Made by a program: the position numbers and the translations under genes
Source: Planctomycetota bacterium
Lineage (GTDB): Bacteria > Planctomycetota > Planctomycetia > Pirellulales > Pirellulaceae
Direction: 5' to 3'
Assembly: GCA_026692885.1 (NCBI GenBank)
Contig: JAPLNJ010000902.1
Location: 1-5,621 of the forward strand
DNA: 5,621 nt
Notes under the pieces: model-generated
The model's database searches: none
What the model was told of the DNA's origin: nothing
Seen by the model: only the letters and a program-made list of their open reading frames with translations
Shown here: in pieces, positions 1 to 5,621 of the stretch
Layout: every line of letters starts with the position of its first letter
Position numbering within the stretch: the first letter of the stretch is position 1

Positions 1-86
1 TATCTGCGGTGGGCGACCACCAGAATATGGTCTTGCTGGCTTGGCCCGCGCACCAACCCTAGGTTTTCGCACGGAGAAGAAGGCGT

Positions 87-1298
87 ATGAACGACAAACT
101 GACCAGCCGACGGAGGTTCCTCAAGGCCACGGGCTTGGCGATCGCCGCGCCCTACGTAATCACGTCGGCCGCGTTGGGGGCCGAGGGGCGACCACCGGCC
201 AGCGAGCGCATCGTGATGGGCACGATCGGCACGGGCGGCCAAGGCACGGGCGACATGGGTGGCTTCCTGGGCTTCCCCGAGGTACAGATGGTCGCGGTGT
301 GCGATCCCGTGCCTGACCACCGCGAGAACGCTAAGAAACGCGTGGACCAGCATTACAGCAATCAGGACTGCAAAGCCTACAACGACTTTCGCGAAGTGCT
401 GGCGCGCGACGATATCGACGCGGTGCTGATCGGTACGCCGGACCACTGGCACGCCATTATCACCATCGCCGCCTGCCAGCACGGCAAGGACGTGTACTGC
501 GAAAAGCCGGAGTGTTTGACCGTGCGCGAAGGCCGGGCGATGGTCGACGCCGTGCGGCGTTACGAACGCGTGTTCTCCGGCGGCAGTCAACGCGTGTTGG
601 GCGACTACGGCGACTGGCCGCGACTGGTCCGCGGCGGTGCGCTCGGCGAGATCAAGGAGTGTTGGGTCAGCTGCGGCGGACCGTCGGGCGAATGCTACTT
701 GCCACCGCAACCGATTCCGCCAGGACTAGATTGGGATATGTGGCTCGGCCCGGCCCCCTGGCGGCCGTTCCACGAAACCCTGATCCACGGCGGCTTCCGC
801 AATTACCGCGACTACTCCGGCGGCGGCATGACCGACTGGGGCGCGCATCGCTTCGGCGCCGCGACGTTCGCCATCGGCGTGCACAAGACCGGACCGGTCG
901 AGATCATCCCGCCCGACGGCCAGGACGTGAAGTTGCTGACCTATCGCTACGCCAACGGTCTGCGGATGTATCACGGCGGCACGGACAACATCATCTACCA
1001 GGGCACCGCGGGACAGCTGCCGGGCAAGCACAAACCCCTGCTGGAACGCGTCGAGATGGAAGCCTATCGCGGACGGGGCGGCATCTTCGGCGATTTCCTG
1101 CACTGCGTCCGCACTCGGGAACGGCCCTTCCGGGACATCGAGATCGCGCATCGCGCCACGACCGTCTGTCACTTGGGCAACATCGCCTACTGGCTGAAAC
1201 GGCCGTTGAAGTGGGACCCGGATAAAGAAGAACTGCTCGGCGATCCGGAAGCCAGCCGTTGGCTGGATCGGCCCAAACGGGAACCCTGGCTGCTGTGA
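87..1298 (+). CDS. Tat-exported Gfo/Idh/MocA family oxidoreductase
   Basis: A 403-residue NAD(P)-dependent dehydrogenase-like protein, probably acting on a sugar or sugar derivative outside the cytoplasm; the substrate cannot be read from sequence. It starts with a twin-arginine signal: SRRRFLK at residues 7-13, a hydrophobic stretch at about 14-30, and likely cleavage after AALGA near residue 32. The Rossmann domain follows, with IGTGGQG at 47-53, an acidic cofactor-ribose position in VCDP (D73), TPDHWH at 117-122 and the family's EKP motif at 139-141 (K140). The C-terminal domain has GGGMTDWGAH at 245-254 (D250, H254), and the tail (KRPLKWDP, then REPWLL) resembles planctomycete members. 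The segment after H254 reads RFGAATF, whereas many relatives, as I remember them, carry a histidine and aspartate there. A purine-rich GGAGAAGAAGG at 73-83 precedes the ATG. Its stop lies 8 bases from the convergent rdgB stop. Family call is secure; substrate unknown. Confidence 0.95.
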   Translation: MNDKLTSRRRFLKATGLAIAAPYVITSAALGAEGRPPASERIVMGTIGTGGQGTGDMGGFLGFPEVQMVAVCDPVPDHRENAKKRVDQHYSNQDCKAYNDFREVLARDDIDAVLIGTPDHWHAIITIAACQHGKDVYCEKPECLTVREGRAMVDAVRRYERVFSGGSQRVLGDYGDWPRLVRGGALGEIKECWVSCGGPSGECYLPPQPIPPGLDWDMWLGPAPWRPFHETLIHGGFRNYRDYSGGGMTDWGAHRFGAATFAIGVHKTGPVEIIPPDGQDVKLLTYRYANGLRMYHGGTDNIIYQGTAGQLPGKHKPLLERVEMEAYRGRGGIFGDFLHCVRTRERPFRDIEIAHRATTVCHLGNIAYWLKRPLKWDPDKEELLGDPEASRWLDRPKREPWLL

Positions 1299-1305
1299 TG
1301 CCAGG
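1285..1305. terminator. Possible hairpin at convergent gene junction
   Basis: CCTGGC at 1285-1290 and GCCAGG at 1300-1305 form a perfect 6-bp stem around a 9-base loop. The hairpin straddles the stop codon of the oxidoreductase gene and sits just before the stop of the opposing rdgB gene, where a shared terminator would be expected. There is no T-run after it on either strand, so an intrinsic terminator is only a weak suggestion. A second small hairpin, CCAGCC-GTT-GGCTGG at 1252-1266, lies just upstream inside the coding sequence. Confidence 0.22.
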
Positions 1306-1306
1306 T

Positions 1307-1927
1307 CTATCCGTGGCTGCGGAGCAACGTGACCAACCGCGGAATTAGTTGCTGGAACGCGCGGGCGCGGTGGCTTAGGACGCTTTTCACAGCTGGCGAC
1401 AACTCGCCGAAAGTGCGGTGGTATTCGGGGATCAGAAACAGCGGGTCGTAGCCGAACCCGCCGCGGCCGCGGTGATCGCCCAGGATTCGCCCCCGGCAAC
1501 TGCCGCAGACTTGCAGGCGAATCTGGCCCGCAGGATCGGCGACTGCCAAATGGCAGACGAACCGTGCCGTCCGCCGTTCGTCGGGAACGTGCTCTAGTTC
1601 CCGCAACAGGCGGTCGTTGTTGTCGCCATCCTTGGCCGCCTCGCCCGCGTATCGCGCCGAGAGAACGCCCGGTGCGCCATTCAAGGCGTCCACTTCCAGG
1701 CCGCTGTCGTCGCCCACGGTCCAGCGTCCGACCGCCTGGGCCACGAGCGACGCCTTGAGTGCGGCGTTCTCGGCGAAACTGGTTCCCCCTTCGGCCACGT
1801 CGGGAGCCCCCGGCAAATCTGCCGCGGCGATTAATTCCAGGCCATGCGGCGCCAACAACGCCGCCATCTCGCCCAGTTTCTTGCGATTGCGACTGGCCAA
1901 TATCAAGGTGGTTGCAATGCTTGTCAC
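1307..1927 (-). CDS. rdgB: RdgB/HAM1 non-canonical purine NTP pyrophosphatase
   Basis: A 206-residue cytoplasmic house-cleaning enzyme. The family hydrolyses dITP, ITP and XTP to monophosphates and pyrophosphate, keeping deaminated purines out of DNA and RNA. Motifs occur in order: the nucleotide-binding SRNRKK at 12-17, EGGTSFAENAALKA at 46-59, GDDSGLEVDAL at 72-82 with D74 matching the proposed catalytic aspartate, GVLSARYAG at 87-95, GGFGYDPLF at 156-164 and the base-recognition KSVLSHRARA at 181-190. Length is close to E. coli RdgB (about 197 residues) and no key residue appears lost. The start is GTG (1925-1927); a TAAGG overlapping the stop codon of the upstream capA-like gene may serve as ribosome-binding site. 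The 11-base gap to that gene suggests co-transcription and translational coupling. Confidence 0.96.
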   Translation of the reverse strand: MTSIATTLILASRNRKKLGEMAALLAPHGLELIAAADLPGAPDVAEGGTSFAENAALKASLVAQAVGRWTVGDDSGLEVDALNGAPGVLSARYAGEAAKDGDNNDRLLRELEHVPDERRTARFVCHLAVADPAGQIRLQVCGSCRGRILGDHRGRGGFGYDPLFLIPEYHRTFGELSPAVKSVLSHRARAFQQLIPRLVTLLRSHG

Positions 1928-1938
1928 GTGTGCCGGCC

Positions 1939-3018
1939 TTACCGCTTGCTCAAGGGCGAGTCCACCAAGGCGCGGCGGTCTTCGATCCGTTCGGAACCGG
2001 CTACGCCTGAGGGGCTCGCTGTGTCACGTCGCAAGTGCGGCGTTCCCTCGGCATCCATTTCGGTTACGACGGTGTCCCAAGCGACCAGTCCCCGTTTGTT
2101 CAGCCGGAGCCGCAGCAGCCAGCCTACCCGCTCGGGACCTTCGTCGAACCCATCGAACACGAAATTGCCCAGGCTGTAGACGATCAGTTTGCCAGCGTAG
2201 TACTCGACTGCCTGGGTCACATGCGGATGCCCGCCGACCACCAGGTCGGCCCCCGCGTCAATCATCCGCCGGGCCAGCTGCTCTTGCCGGTCATTGGCCG
2301 GTTCATGCTCCCAACCCCAGTGCAGATAGGGAATGACCAACTCGGCCCGGTGCAGCGTGCGGGCGGCACGGATGTCCGCGACCACCTGTTCGTCGACACT
2401 CCACGCCACACCTGGCCACGTCGGTCCCGCTTCGAACGTCCGCGGCTTGAACTCGTTGTACCCCAGCAGGGCGATCCGCAGGCCTTTGAGTTCCAGGATG
2501 AGCGGTGTGCGAGCCTGGGCACAGTTGCGACCGCCGCCGAAATACCGGAGGTGGTGTTTTTCCAGGAACCCCAGCATTTCGAGGAACGCCTCATGGCTAT
2601 AGTCGCCCGTGTGGTTATTGGCCAGCGAAACGATCCCGAAGTGGCGGCCCAACACGGGCAGCACCTGCGGGTCCGCCCGGAACACCCAGGGCTTCTTAAT
2701 TGCCTGGCCGCCGGTGGCTACCACACATTCCAGATTACCGATGGCGGCATCCGCCTCCTGCAGGATTCCCGCACATTCGCCGAACGGGTCGACACCCCTG
2801 GCGATGGCCTGACCGACGAGATCGGACAACACGATGTCACCGGCGTAAACCAACTGCACATCGCCCTGGCCGTTCGCTGCCTGAGCGGTCTTCTGCGGCC
2901 CGTTGTCGTCAGCAGCACGCAGCGTCACACCCGGGACCAGCCACCCGACAGCAGCCCCGGTCAGTACGGCGAACGCGAGCCAGTGTCGAAGTCGCGAGCA
3001 GTGAGTGTCACAGGCCAT
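1939..3018 (-). CDS. CapA-family (PGA_cap) metallophosphatase-like protein
   Basis: A 359-residue exported protein of the CapA/PgsA-like family, which has a calcineurin-like metallophosphatase fold. Some members act in poly-gamma-glutamate capsule synthesis, but many bacterial members have no known role, and no capB/capC-type genes are seen here. An N-terminal signal or anchor (hydrophobic about 13-33, possible cleavage near RAA at 34-36) is followed by the full motif set: AGD at 59-61, NLE at 95-97, SLANNHTGDYS at 131-141, LHWGWEHE at 232-239, VVGGHPH at 260-266 and YSLGNFVFD at 281-289. These D, N, E and H residues match the family's presumed metal site. The ATG at 3018 is chosen because AAGGA lies 8 bases upstream; a TTG at 3021 would add only one residue. 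The rdgB gene follows after 11 bases. Family confident; biological role uncertain. Confidence 0.93.
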   Translation of the reverse strand: MACDTHCSRLRHWLAFAVLTGAAVGWLVPGVTLRAADDNGPQKTAQAANGQGDVQLVYAGDIVLSDLVGQAIARGVDPFGECAGILQEADAAIGNLECVVATGGQAIKKPWVFRADPQVLPVLGRHFGIVSLANNHTGDYSHEAFLEMLGFLEKHHLRYFGGGRNCAQARTPLILELKGLRIALLGYNEFKPRTFEAGPTWPGVAWSVDEQVVADIRAARTLHRAELVIPYLHWGWEHEPANDRQEQLARRMIDAGADLVVGGHPHVTQAVEYYAGKLIVYSLGNFVFDGFDEGPERVGWLLRLRLNKRGLVAWDTVVTEMDAEGTPHLRRDTASPSGVAGSERIEDRRALVDSPLSKR

Positions 3019-3026
3019 CAACGGGA

Positions 3027-3031
3027 TCCTT
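3027..3031 (-). promoter_or_regulatory. Ribosome-binding site for the CapA-family gene
   Basis: On the minus strand AAGGA lies 8 bases before the ATG at 3018 and 5 bases before the alternative TTG at 3021. The 8-base spacing is better for the ATG, so the shorter start is preferred. Confidence 0.55.
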
Positions 3032-3123
3032 GCTCAGGCACGGTTCGCCCAGGTCGGTCGAGGAGCTGGCAGGGCCAGCAGAACGCCACCCAGCATAACG
3101 TCGTCTGCGCCTAGTAGAAAGGC

Positions 3124-3155
3124 TGCTACAGTCATTTTGTGCTACAGTCATTTTG
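3124..3155. repeat. Perfect 16-bp tandem duplication
   Basis: TGCTACAGTCATTTTG occurs twice with no gap, at 3124-3139 and 3140-3155. The unit is not a multiple of three, fitting non-coding DNA, and is more AT-rich than its surroundings. It lies about 105-140 bases upstream of the capA-like start and 21 bases from the left direct repeat of the inverted-repeat element. It could be a pair of regulator-binding sites or a recent slippage duplication; the sequence cannot decide. Confidence 0.9.
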
Positions 3156-3176
3156 AACGCGTGCCCCGCCACACCG

Positions 3177-3320
3177 GAGTGGTCGGCCTTGATCGTAAGA
3201 TTGCGCATCGTAATCGCGAAGCGTCAGCGAGGACGAGCGGCGTTTTCCTCGCTAACGCGTCGGGTTACGATGAACCGCGGCTAGAGTCTTGCGGCACCTT
3301 ATGATCAAGGCCGAGTGGTC
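3177..3320. mobile_element. MITE-like element with target-site duplication
   Basis: A 128-bp segment (3185-3312) begins with GGCCTTGATC and ends with its exact reverse complement GATCAAGGCC. Allowing mismatches, the terminal inverted repeat extends to 23 positions with 19 matches (3185-3207 against 3290-3312). Immediately outside both ends is the same 8-bp word in direct orientation, GAGTGGTC (3177-3184 and 3313-3320). Inverted ends abutting direct repeats are the signature of transposition. The element encodes no recognisable protein, so it would have to be moved by a transposase supplied elsewhere. ISL3-like elements duplicate 8 bp and often begin with GG, as I recall, but the family cannot be assigned from this sequence. 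It sits between two divergent promoter regions. Confidence 0.68.
3206..3272. repeat. Long imperfect palindrome inside the element
   Basis: The arms 3206-3233 and 3246-3272 are near-reverse complements around a 12-base loop. The outer eight (CATCGTAA / TTACGATG) and inner eight (AGCGAGGA / TCCTCGCT) positions pair perfectly. The middle has one bulge, one possible G-U pair and two mismatches, giving about 24 Watson-Crick pairs. If transcribed it would form a strong hairpin. It has no T-run and lies 5' of both flanking genes, so it is not an obvious terminator. It resembles REP-type dispersed palindromes in form. Confidence 0.85.
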
Positions 3321-3379
3321 CGTGTTGGTCTTTGCCCAAGAAACCAGGGCCAGCGGCTTCGCGCTGAGCCAAATCGCGG

Positions 3380-3385
3380 TATACT
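3380..3385 (+). promoter_or_regulatory. Possible -10 box for the membrane-protein gene
   Basis: TATACT lies 73 bases before the ATG at 3459 and is a close match to a sigma-70 -10 hexamer in otherwise GC-rich DNA. At 17-base spacing the -35 position reads CTTCGC, a poor match, so the promoter is tentative. It lies outside and downstream of the inverted-repeat element. Confidence 0.3.
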
Positions 3386-3446
3386 CGGACTGCTGCTCTT
3401 CTGGCCCATCTTGGGGAACTTATTCTACATGTCTTGCCAATAGCCG

Positions 3447-3452
3447 CTGGAG
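3447..3452 (+). promoter_or_regulatory. Ribosome-binding site for the membrane-protein gene
   Basis: CTGGAG, with GGAG at 3449-3452, lies 6 bases before the ATG at 3459. An in-frame TAG at 3441-3443 closes the frame just upstream, so this ATG is effectively the only plausible start. Confidence 0.7.
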
Positions 3453-3458
3453 TCATCT

Positions 3459-5621
3459 ATGCCCACGTCGTCACCCGCCACCTGCAACTCGCCCCAGCGT
3501 TCCTGTCCGCCCGAGTGGCTTGGGCTGGTATTTGCGCTGGCCATCTTTGTCAGCGCTTTCCTGCTGTTTCAAGTCCAGCCGTTGATCAGTAAGTTCATCC
3601 TGCCGTGGTTCGGCGGTTCGCCCGGGGTCTGGACCACTGCGATGCTGTTCTTTCAAGTGCTCCTGTTCCTAGGCTACACCTACAGCCACATTACCTCGCA
3701 GTTGCTGAGCCTGCGCGGACAGACCTTGGTCCACGCCGGGCTGTTGATCGCTGCCGTGCTGTTGCTGCCGATCATCCCCAGCGAGACGTGGAAGCCGGCC
3801 AACGACGCCGAACCCACGTGGCGCATCTTAGGGCTGCTCGCCGTCACTGTGGGACTGCCTTACTTTGTACTGTCCTCGACGGGGCCCCTGCTGCAGGCCT
3901 GGTACACGCGGGCCTATCTGGGACGTTCCCCCTATCGACTGTACGCCTTGTCCAACGTGGGTTCGCTCCTGGCCTTGATTACTTATCCCTGCGTGGTTGA
4001 GCCCTGGTGGGAGTTGCCACGGCAAGCGTGGGTGTGGTCGGGCGGTTTCGTGGTGTATGTCCTGACCGTGGCTTGGTGCGCGGTCGCGGGACTGCGCGCG
4101 GCGAACGAGCGGCAGCGTGAAACGCTTGCGGCAGTGGCCACGGGCGGCGCCGAGGAAACGGTGGAGCCGTCGCCTTCCCTGCTGTACCGCGTGCTGTGGG
4201 TGGCACTGCCCGCCCTCGGGTCGCTGATGTTGCTGGCCACGACCAATCATGTCTGCCAAGACGTGGCGGTCGTGCCATTTCTGTGGGTGATTCCCCTGGG
4301 TTTGTACCTACTGAGTTTCGTAATTTGCTTCGATCACGAGCGTTGGTATCGCCGCGGGGTCTGGGCGGCGGTGACCGCGGTGCTCGTGTTTCTAACGGCC
4401 GGGATTTCCGACATCGACTTGATCTCAGGCTTGGGACCGATCCAGGAACTGGCCTTGTATTTTGCGGCCATGTTCGGCGCCTGCATGATTTGTCATGGGG
4501 AACTGGTACGCTTGCGGCCGACGCCGAAATACCTGACCGAGTTCTACCTGCTGATGTCGGCGGGCGGCGCGTTGGGCGGTGTGCTGGTCAGCCTGGTCGC
4601 CCCCCGGCTGTTCACGACGTTCTACGAGTGGAGCCTGGGATTGCTCGCCTGTTTTGTCTTGGCCATGTGGGCCGTTTGTCAGGCGGTGGCGGAGACCTGT
4701 CTGCGGCGGCCGGCAGCCTCACCTCGCGTCTGGTTCACCACGGCCCGTTCGGCGCTGGCCTGTGGTGCGTTGCTGGTCATCGGTGGGGTGGCTACATACT
4801 ACATCGCCGACTGGCAGCAGCCGGAATCCGGCTCGCTCGACCGCGCTCGGAATTTCTACGGACGGGTAGCCGTGTGGGACGTGGACGAGGATGACCCGGC
4901 CAGCCACCACCTGGCTTTCTTTAGCGGCGCCGTGAATCACGGCCGGCAATTCGTCCAACTGGAAAAACGGCGACTGCCCACCGCCTACTACGCCGAGCAT
5001 GCGGGTGCCGGACAAACGCTGCTCTACGCCGGCCGCCGCGGTCCACTCCGCGTCGGACTGGTCGGTCTCGGTGTGGGCACGCTGGCGACTTATGCCCGAC
5101 CTGGCGATTTCTATCGGTTTTATGAGCTCAATCCCGAAGTCACCCGGATCGCTCGGAAGTGGTTTCACTACCTGCCCGACTGTCGCGGTCAATGCGAAGT
5201 CGTGGGCGGGGACGCCCGGTTGATGCTGGAACGAGAGCAGGACGAGCCGTTTGATGTGCTGGTGTTGGATGCTTTTTCCGGCGATGCCATTCCGGTCCAT
5301 CTGCTGACGCGAGAGGCGTTCGAGATCTACCAGCGCCGCCTCAAGCCAAACGGTTTCCTGGTGATGCATATCACCAACAGCTACCTCTACTTGGCTCCCG
5401 TCGTGCAACGTTTGGCGGATCGGTTTCAGTTTCGCACCACGCGAATCGTCACCCCGTCCGATGCGGACCGCTTGCTGTTTCACGCGGACTATCTGGTGCT
5501 GACCAAGGACACGGCCTTTCTCGAACAAACGCCGTCGCAACTGCCAGAGCACGCGGAGCCGGAACTTGAGGTCCCGTTGTGGACAGACCATTTCAGCAAC
5601 ATGTTTCAGATCCTGAAACGT
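3459..5621 (+). CDS. Fused polytopic membrane / spermidine synthase-like protein (3' partial)
   Basis: 721 residues are visible and the frame is still open at the window end. The final LWTDHFSNMFQILK resembles the usual C-terminus of this family, so little is probably missing. The first ~450 residues are membrane-embedded with roughly 12-14 hydrophobic segments, for example about 20-42, 58-76, 90-107, 122-142, 161-180, 190-212, 243-262, 268-290, 299-315, 330-346, 360-381, 390-410 and 430-450. Family signatures are FQVQPLISKFILPWFGGSPG (37-56) and LYALSNVGSLLALITYP (161-177). A soluble spermidine-synthase fold follows: GLGVGT at 536-541, E556 in YELNP, GDAR at 584-587 and LDAFSGDAIPVHLLT from 603. 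The glycine loop and acidic residues suggest S-adenosylmethionine-type nucleotide binding. The classical GGGDGG and DxxDPxGP motifs for polyamine substrate are absent, so true spermidine synthesis is doubtful. Substrate and transport role are unknown. Confidence 0.92.
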   Translation, partial: MPTSSPATCNSPQRSCPPEWLGLVFALAIFVSAFLLFQVQPLISKFILPWFGGSPGVWTTAMLFFQVLLFLGYTYSHITSQLLSLRGQTLVHAGLLIAAVLLLPIIPSETWKPANDAEPTWRILGLLAVTVGLPYFVLSSTGPLLQAWYTRAYLGRSPYRLYALSNVGSLLALITYPCVVEPWWELPRQAWVWSGGFVVYVLTVAWCAVAGLRAANERQRETLAAVATGGAEETVEPSPSLLYRVLWVALPALGSLMLLATTNHVCQDVAVVPFLWVIPLGLYLLSFVICFDHERWYRRGVWAAVTAVLVFLTAGISDIDLISGLGPIQELALYFAAMFGACMICHGELVRLRPTPKYLTEFYLLMSAGGALGGVLVSLVAPRLFTTFYEWSLGLLACFVLAMWAVCQAVAETCLRRPAASPRVWFTTARSALACGALLVIGGVATYYIADWQQPESGSLDRARNFYGRVAVWDVDEDDPASHHLAFFSGAVNHGRQFVQLEKRRLPTAYYAEHAGAGQTLLYAGRRGPLRVGLVGLGVGTLATYARPGDFYRFYELNPEVTRIARKWFHYLPDCRGQCEVVGGDARLMLEREQDEPFDVLVLDAFSGDAIPVHLLTREAFEIYQRRLKPNGFLVMHITNSYLYLAPVVQRLADRFQFRTTRIVTPSDADRLLFHADYLVLTKDTAFLEQTPSQLPEHAEPELEVPLWTDHFSNMFQILKR

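Larger units (their letters stand above)
3019..3458. other. Divergent intergenic region between capA-like and membrane-protein genes
   Basis: This 440-base stretch separates two divergently transcribed genes and must hold promoters for both. The open frames crossing it show no recognisable protein family. The structure visible is, from left to right: the capA-like gene's ribosome-binding site, a perfect 16-bp tandem duplication, a miniature inverted-repeat element with flanking direct repeats and an internal palindrome, a short hairpin, a possible -10 box and the ribosome-binding site of the membrane-protein gene. No convincing TTGACA-like -35 was found on either strand. Confidence 0.8.

Noticed and set aside
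1..86. Promoter for the oxidoreductase gene
   Set aside because: No convincing -35/-10 pair is visible in the 86 bases available; only the purine-rich ribosome-binding stretch at 73-83 is supported.
726..1499. Minus-strand open frame spanning the end of the oxidoreductase and the end of rdgB
   Set aside because: It overlaps two well-supported genes and has no recognisable motif or start context.
2035..3114. Long plus-strand open frame of 359 codons opposite the CapA-family gene
   Set aside because: Its codons lie exactly antisense in register to the CapA-family gene, a common artefact in GC-rich DNA. The translation matches no family I recognise, whereas the minus strand carries every CapA motif.
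3008..3208. Short minus-strand open frame starting inside the inverted-repeat element, with a mirror-like start (MR.L.IKA) in a plus-strand frame at 3289
   Set aside because: The similar N-termini are simply the two terminal inverted repeats read outward. Beyond the element the frames diverge and the tandem 16-bp unit would shift reading, so neither looks like a real gene.
3206..3272. Integron attC-like recombination site
   Set aside because: The palindrome has TTACGATG/CATCGTAA ends rather than GTTRRRY/RYYYAAC core sites, and no integrase or cassette array is visible.
3206..3272. Intrinsic transcription terminator
   Set aside because: It lies upstream of both flanking genes rather than downstream of either, and no T-run follows the stem on either strand.
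4719..5591. Minus-strand open frame of 290 codons opposite the spermidine-synthase-like domain
   Set aside because: It mirrors a strand with clear family motifs (GLGVGT, GDAR, LDAFSGDAIP) and has no recognisable domain of its own.

Overview
The window is GC-rich bacterial DNA, most likely from a planctomycete (Pirellulaceae or relatives). Two proteins suggest this. One is a Tat-exported Gfo/Idh/MocA oxidoreductase of the kind present in many copies in planctomycete genomes. The other is a large membrane protein fused to a spermidine-synthase-like domain. The taxonomic call is inferred from family resemblance; no ribosomal or other phylogenetic marker is present.

Layout: (1) 87-1298, plus strand: a secreted Gfo/Idh/MocA-type dehydrogenase. 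(2) 1307-1927 and 1939-3018, both minus strand, 11 bases apart: an RdgB/HAM1 non-canonical purine NTP pyrophosphatase downstream of an exported CapA-family metallophosphatase-like protein, probably one two-gene transcript read leftward. The oxidoreductase and rdgB converge with only 8 bases between stop codons. (3) 3019-3458: a divergent, non-coding intergenic region of 440 bases. (4) 3459 to the window end, plus strand: a polytopic membrane protein with a C-terminal spermidine-synthase-like domain, cut by the window edge probably very close to its natural end.

The most interesting stretch is the intergenic region. It holds a perfect 16-bp tandem duplication (3124-3155). It also holds what looks like a 128-bp miniature inverted-repeat element (3185-3312), bounded by a perfect 10-bp inverted repeat and flanked immediately by an exact 8-bp direct repeat, GAGTGGTC, as expected of a target-site duplication. 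Inside the element is a second, longer imperfect palindrome (3206-3272) that could fold into a stem of about 27 pairs. The element lies between the divergent capA and membrane-protein genes, so it may have separated or altered their promoters.

The four proteins do not form an obvious shared pathway. Two are probably exported, one is integral to the membrane, and RdgB is a cytoplasmic housekeeping enzyme. I see no CRISPR array, tRNA, rRNA, phage or defence gene, and no transposase.
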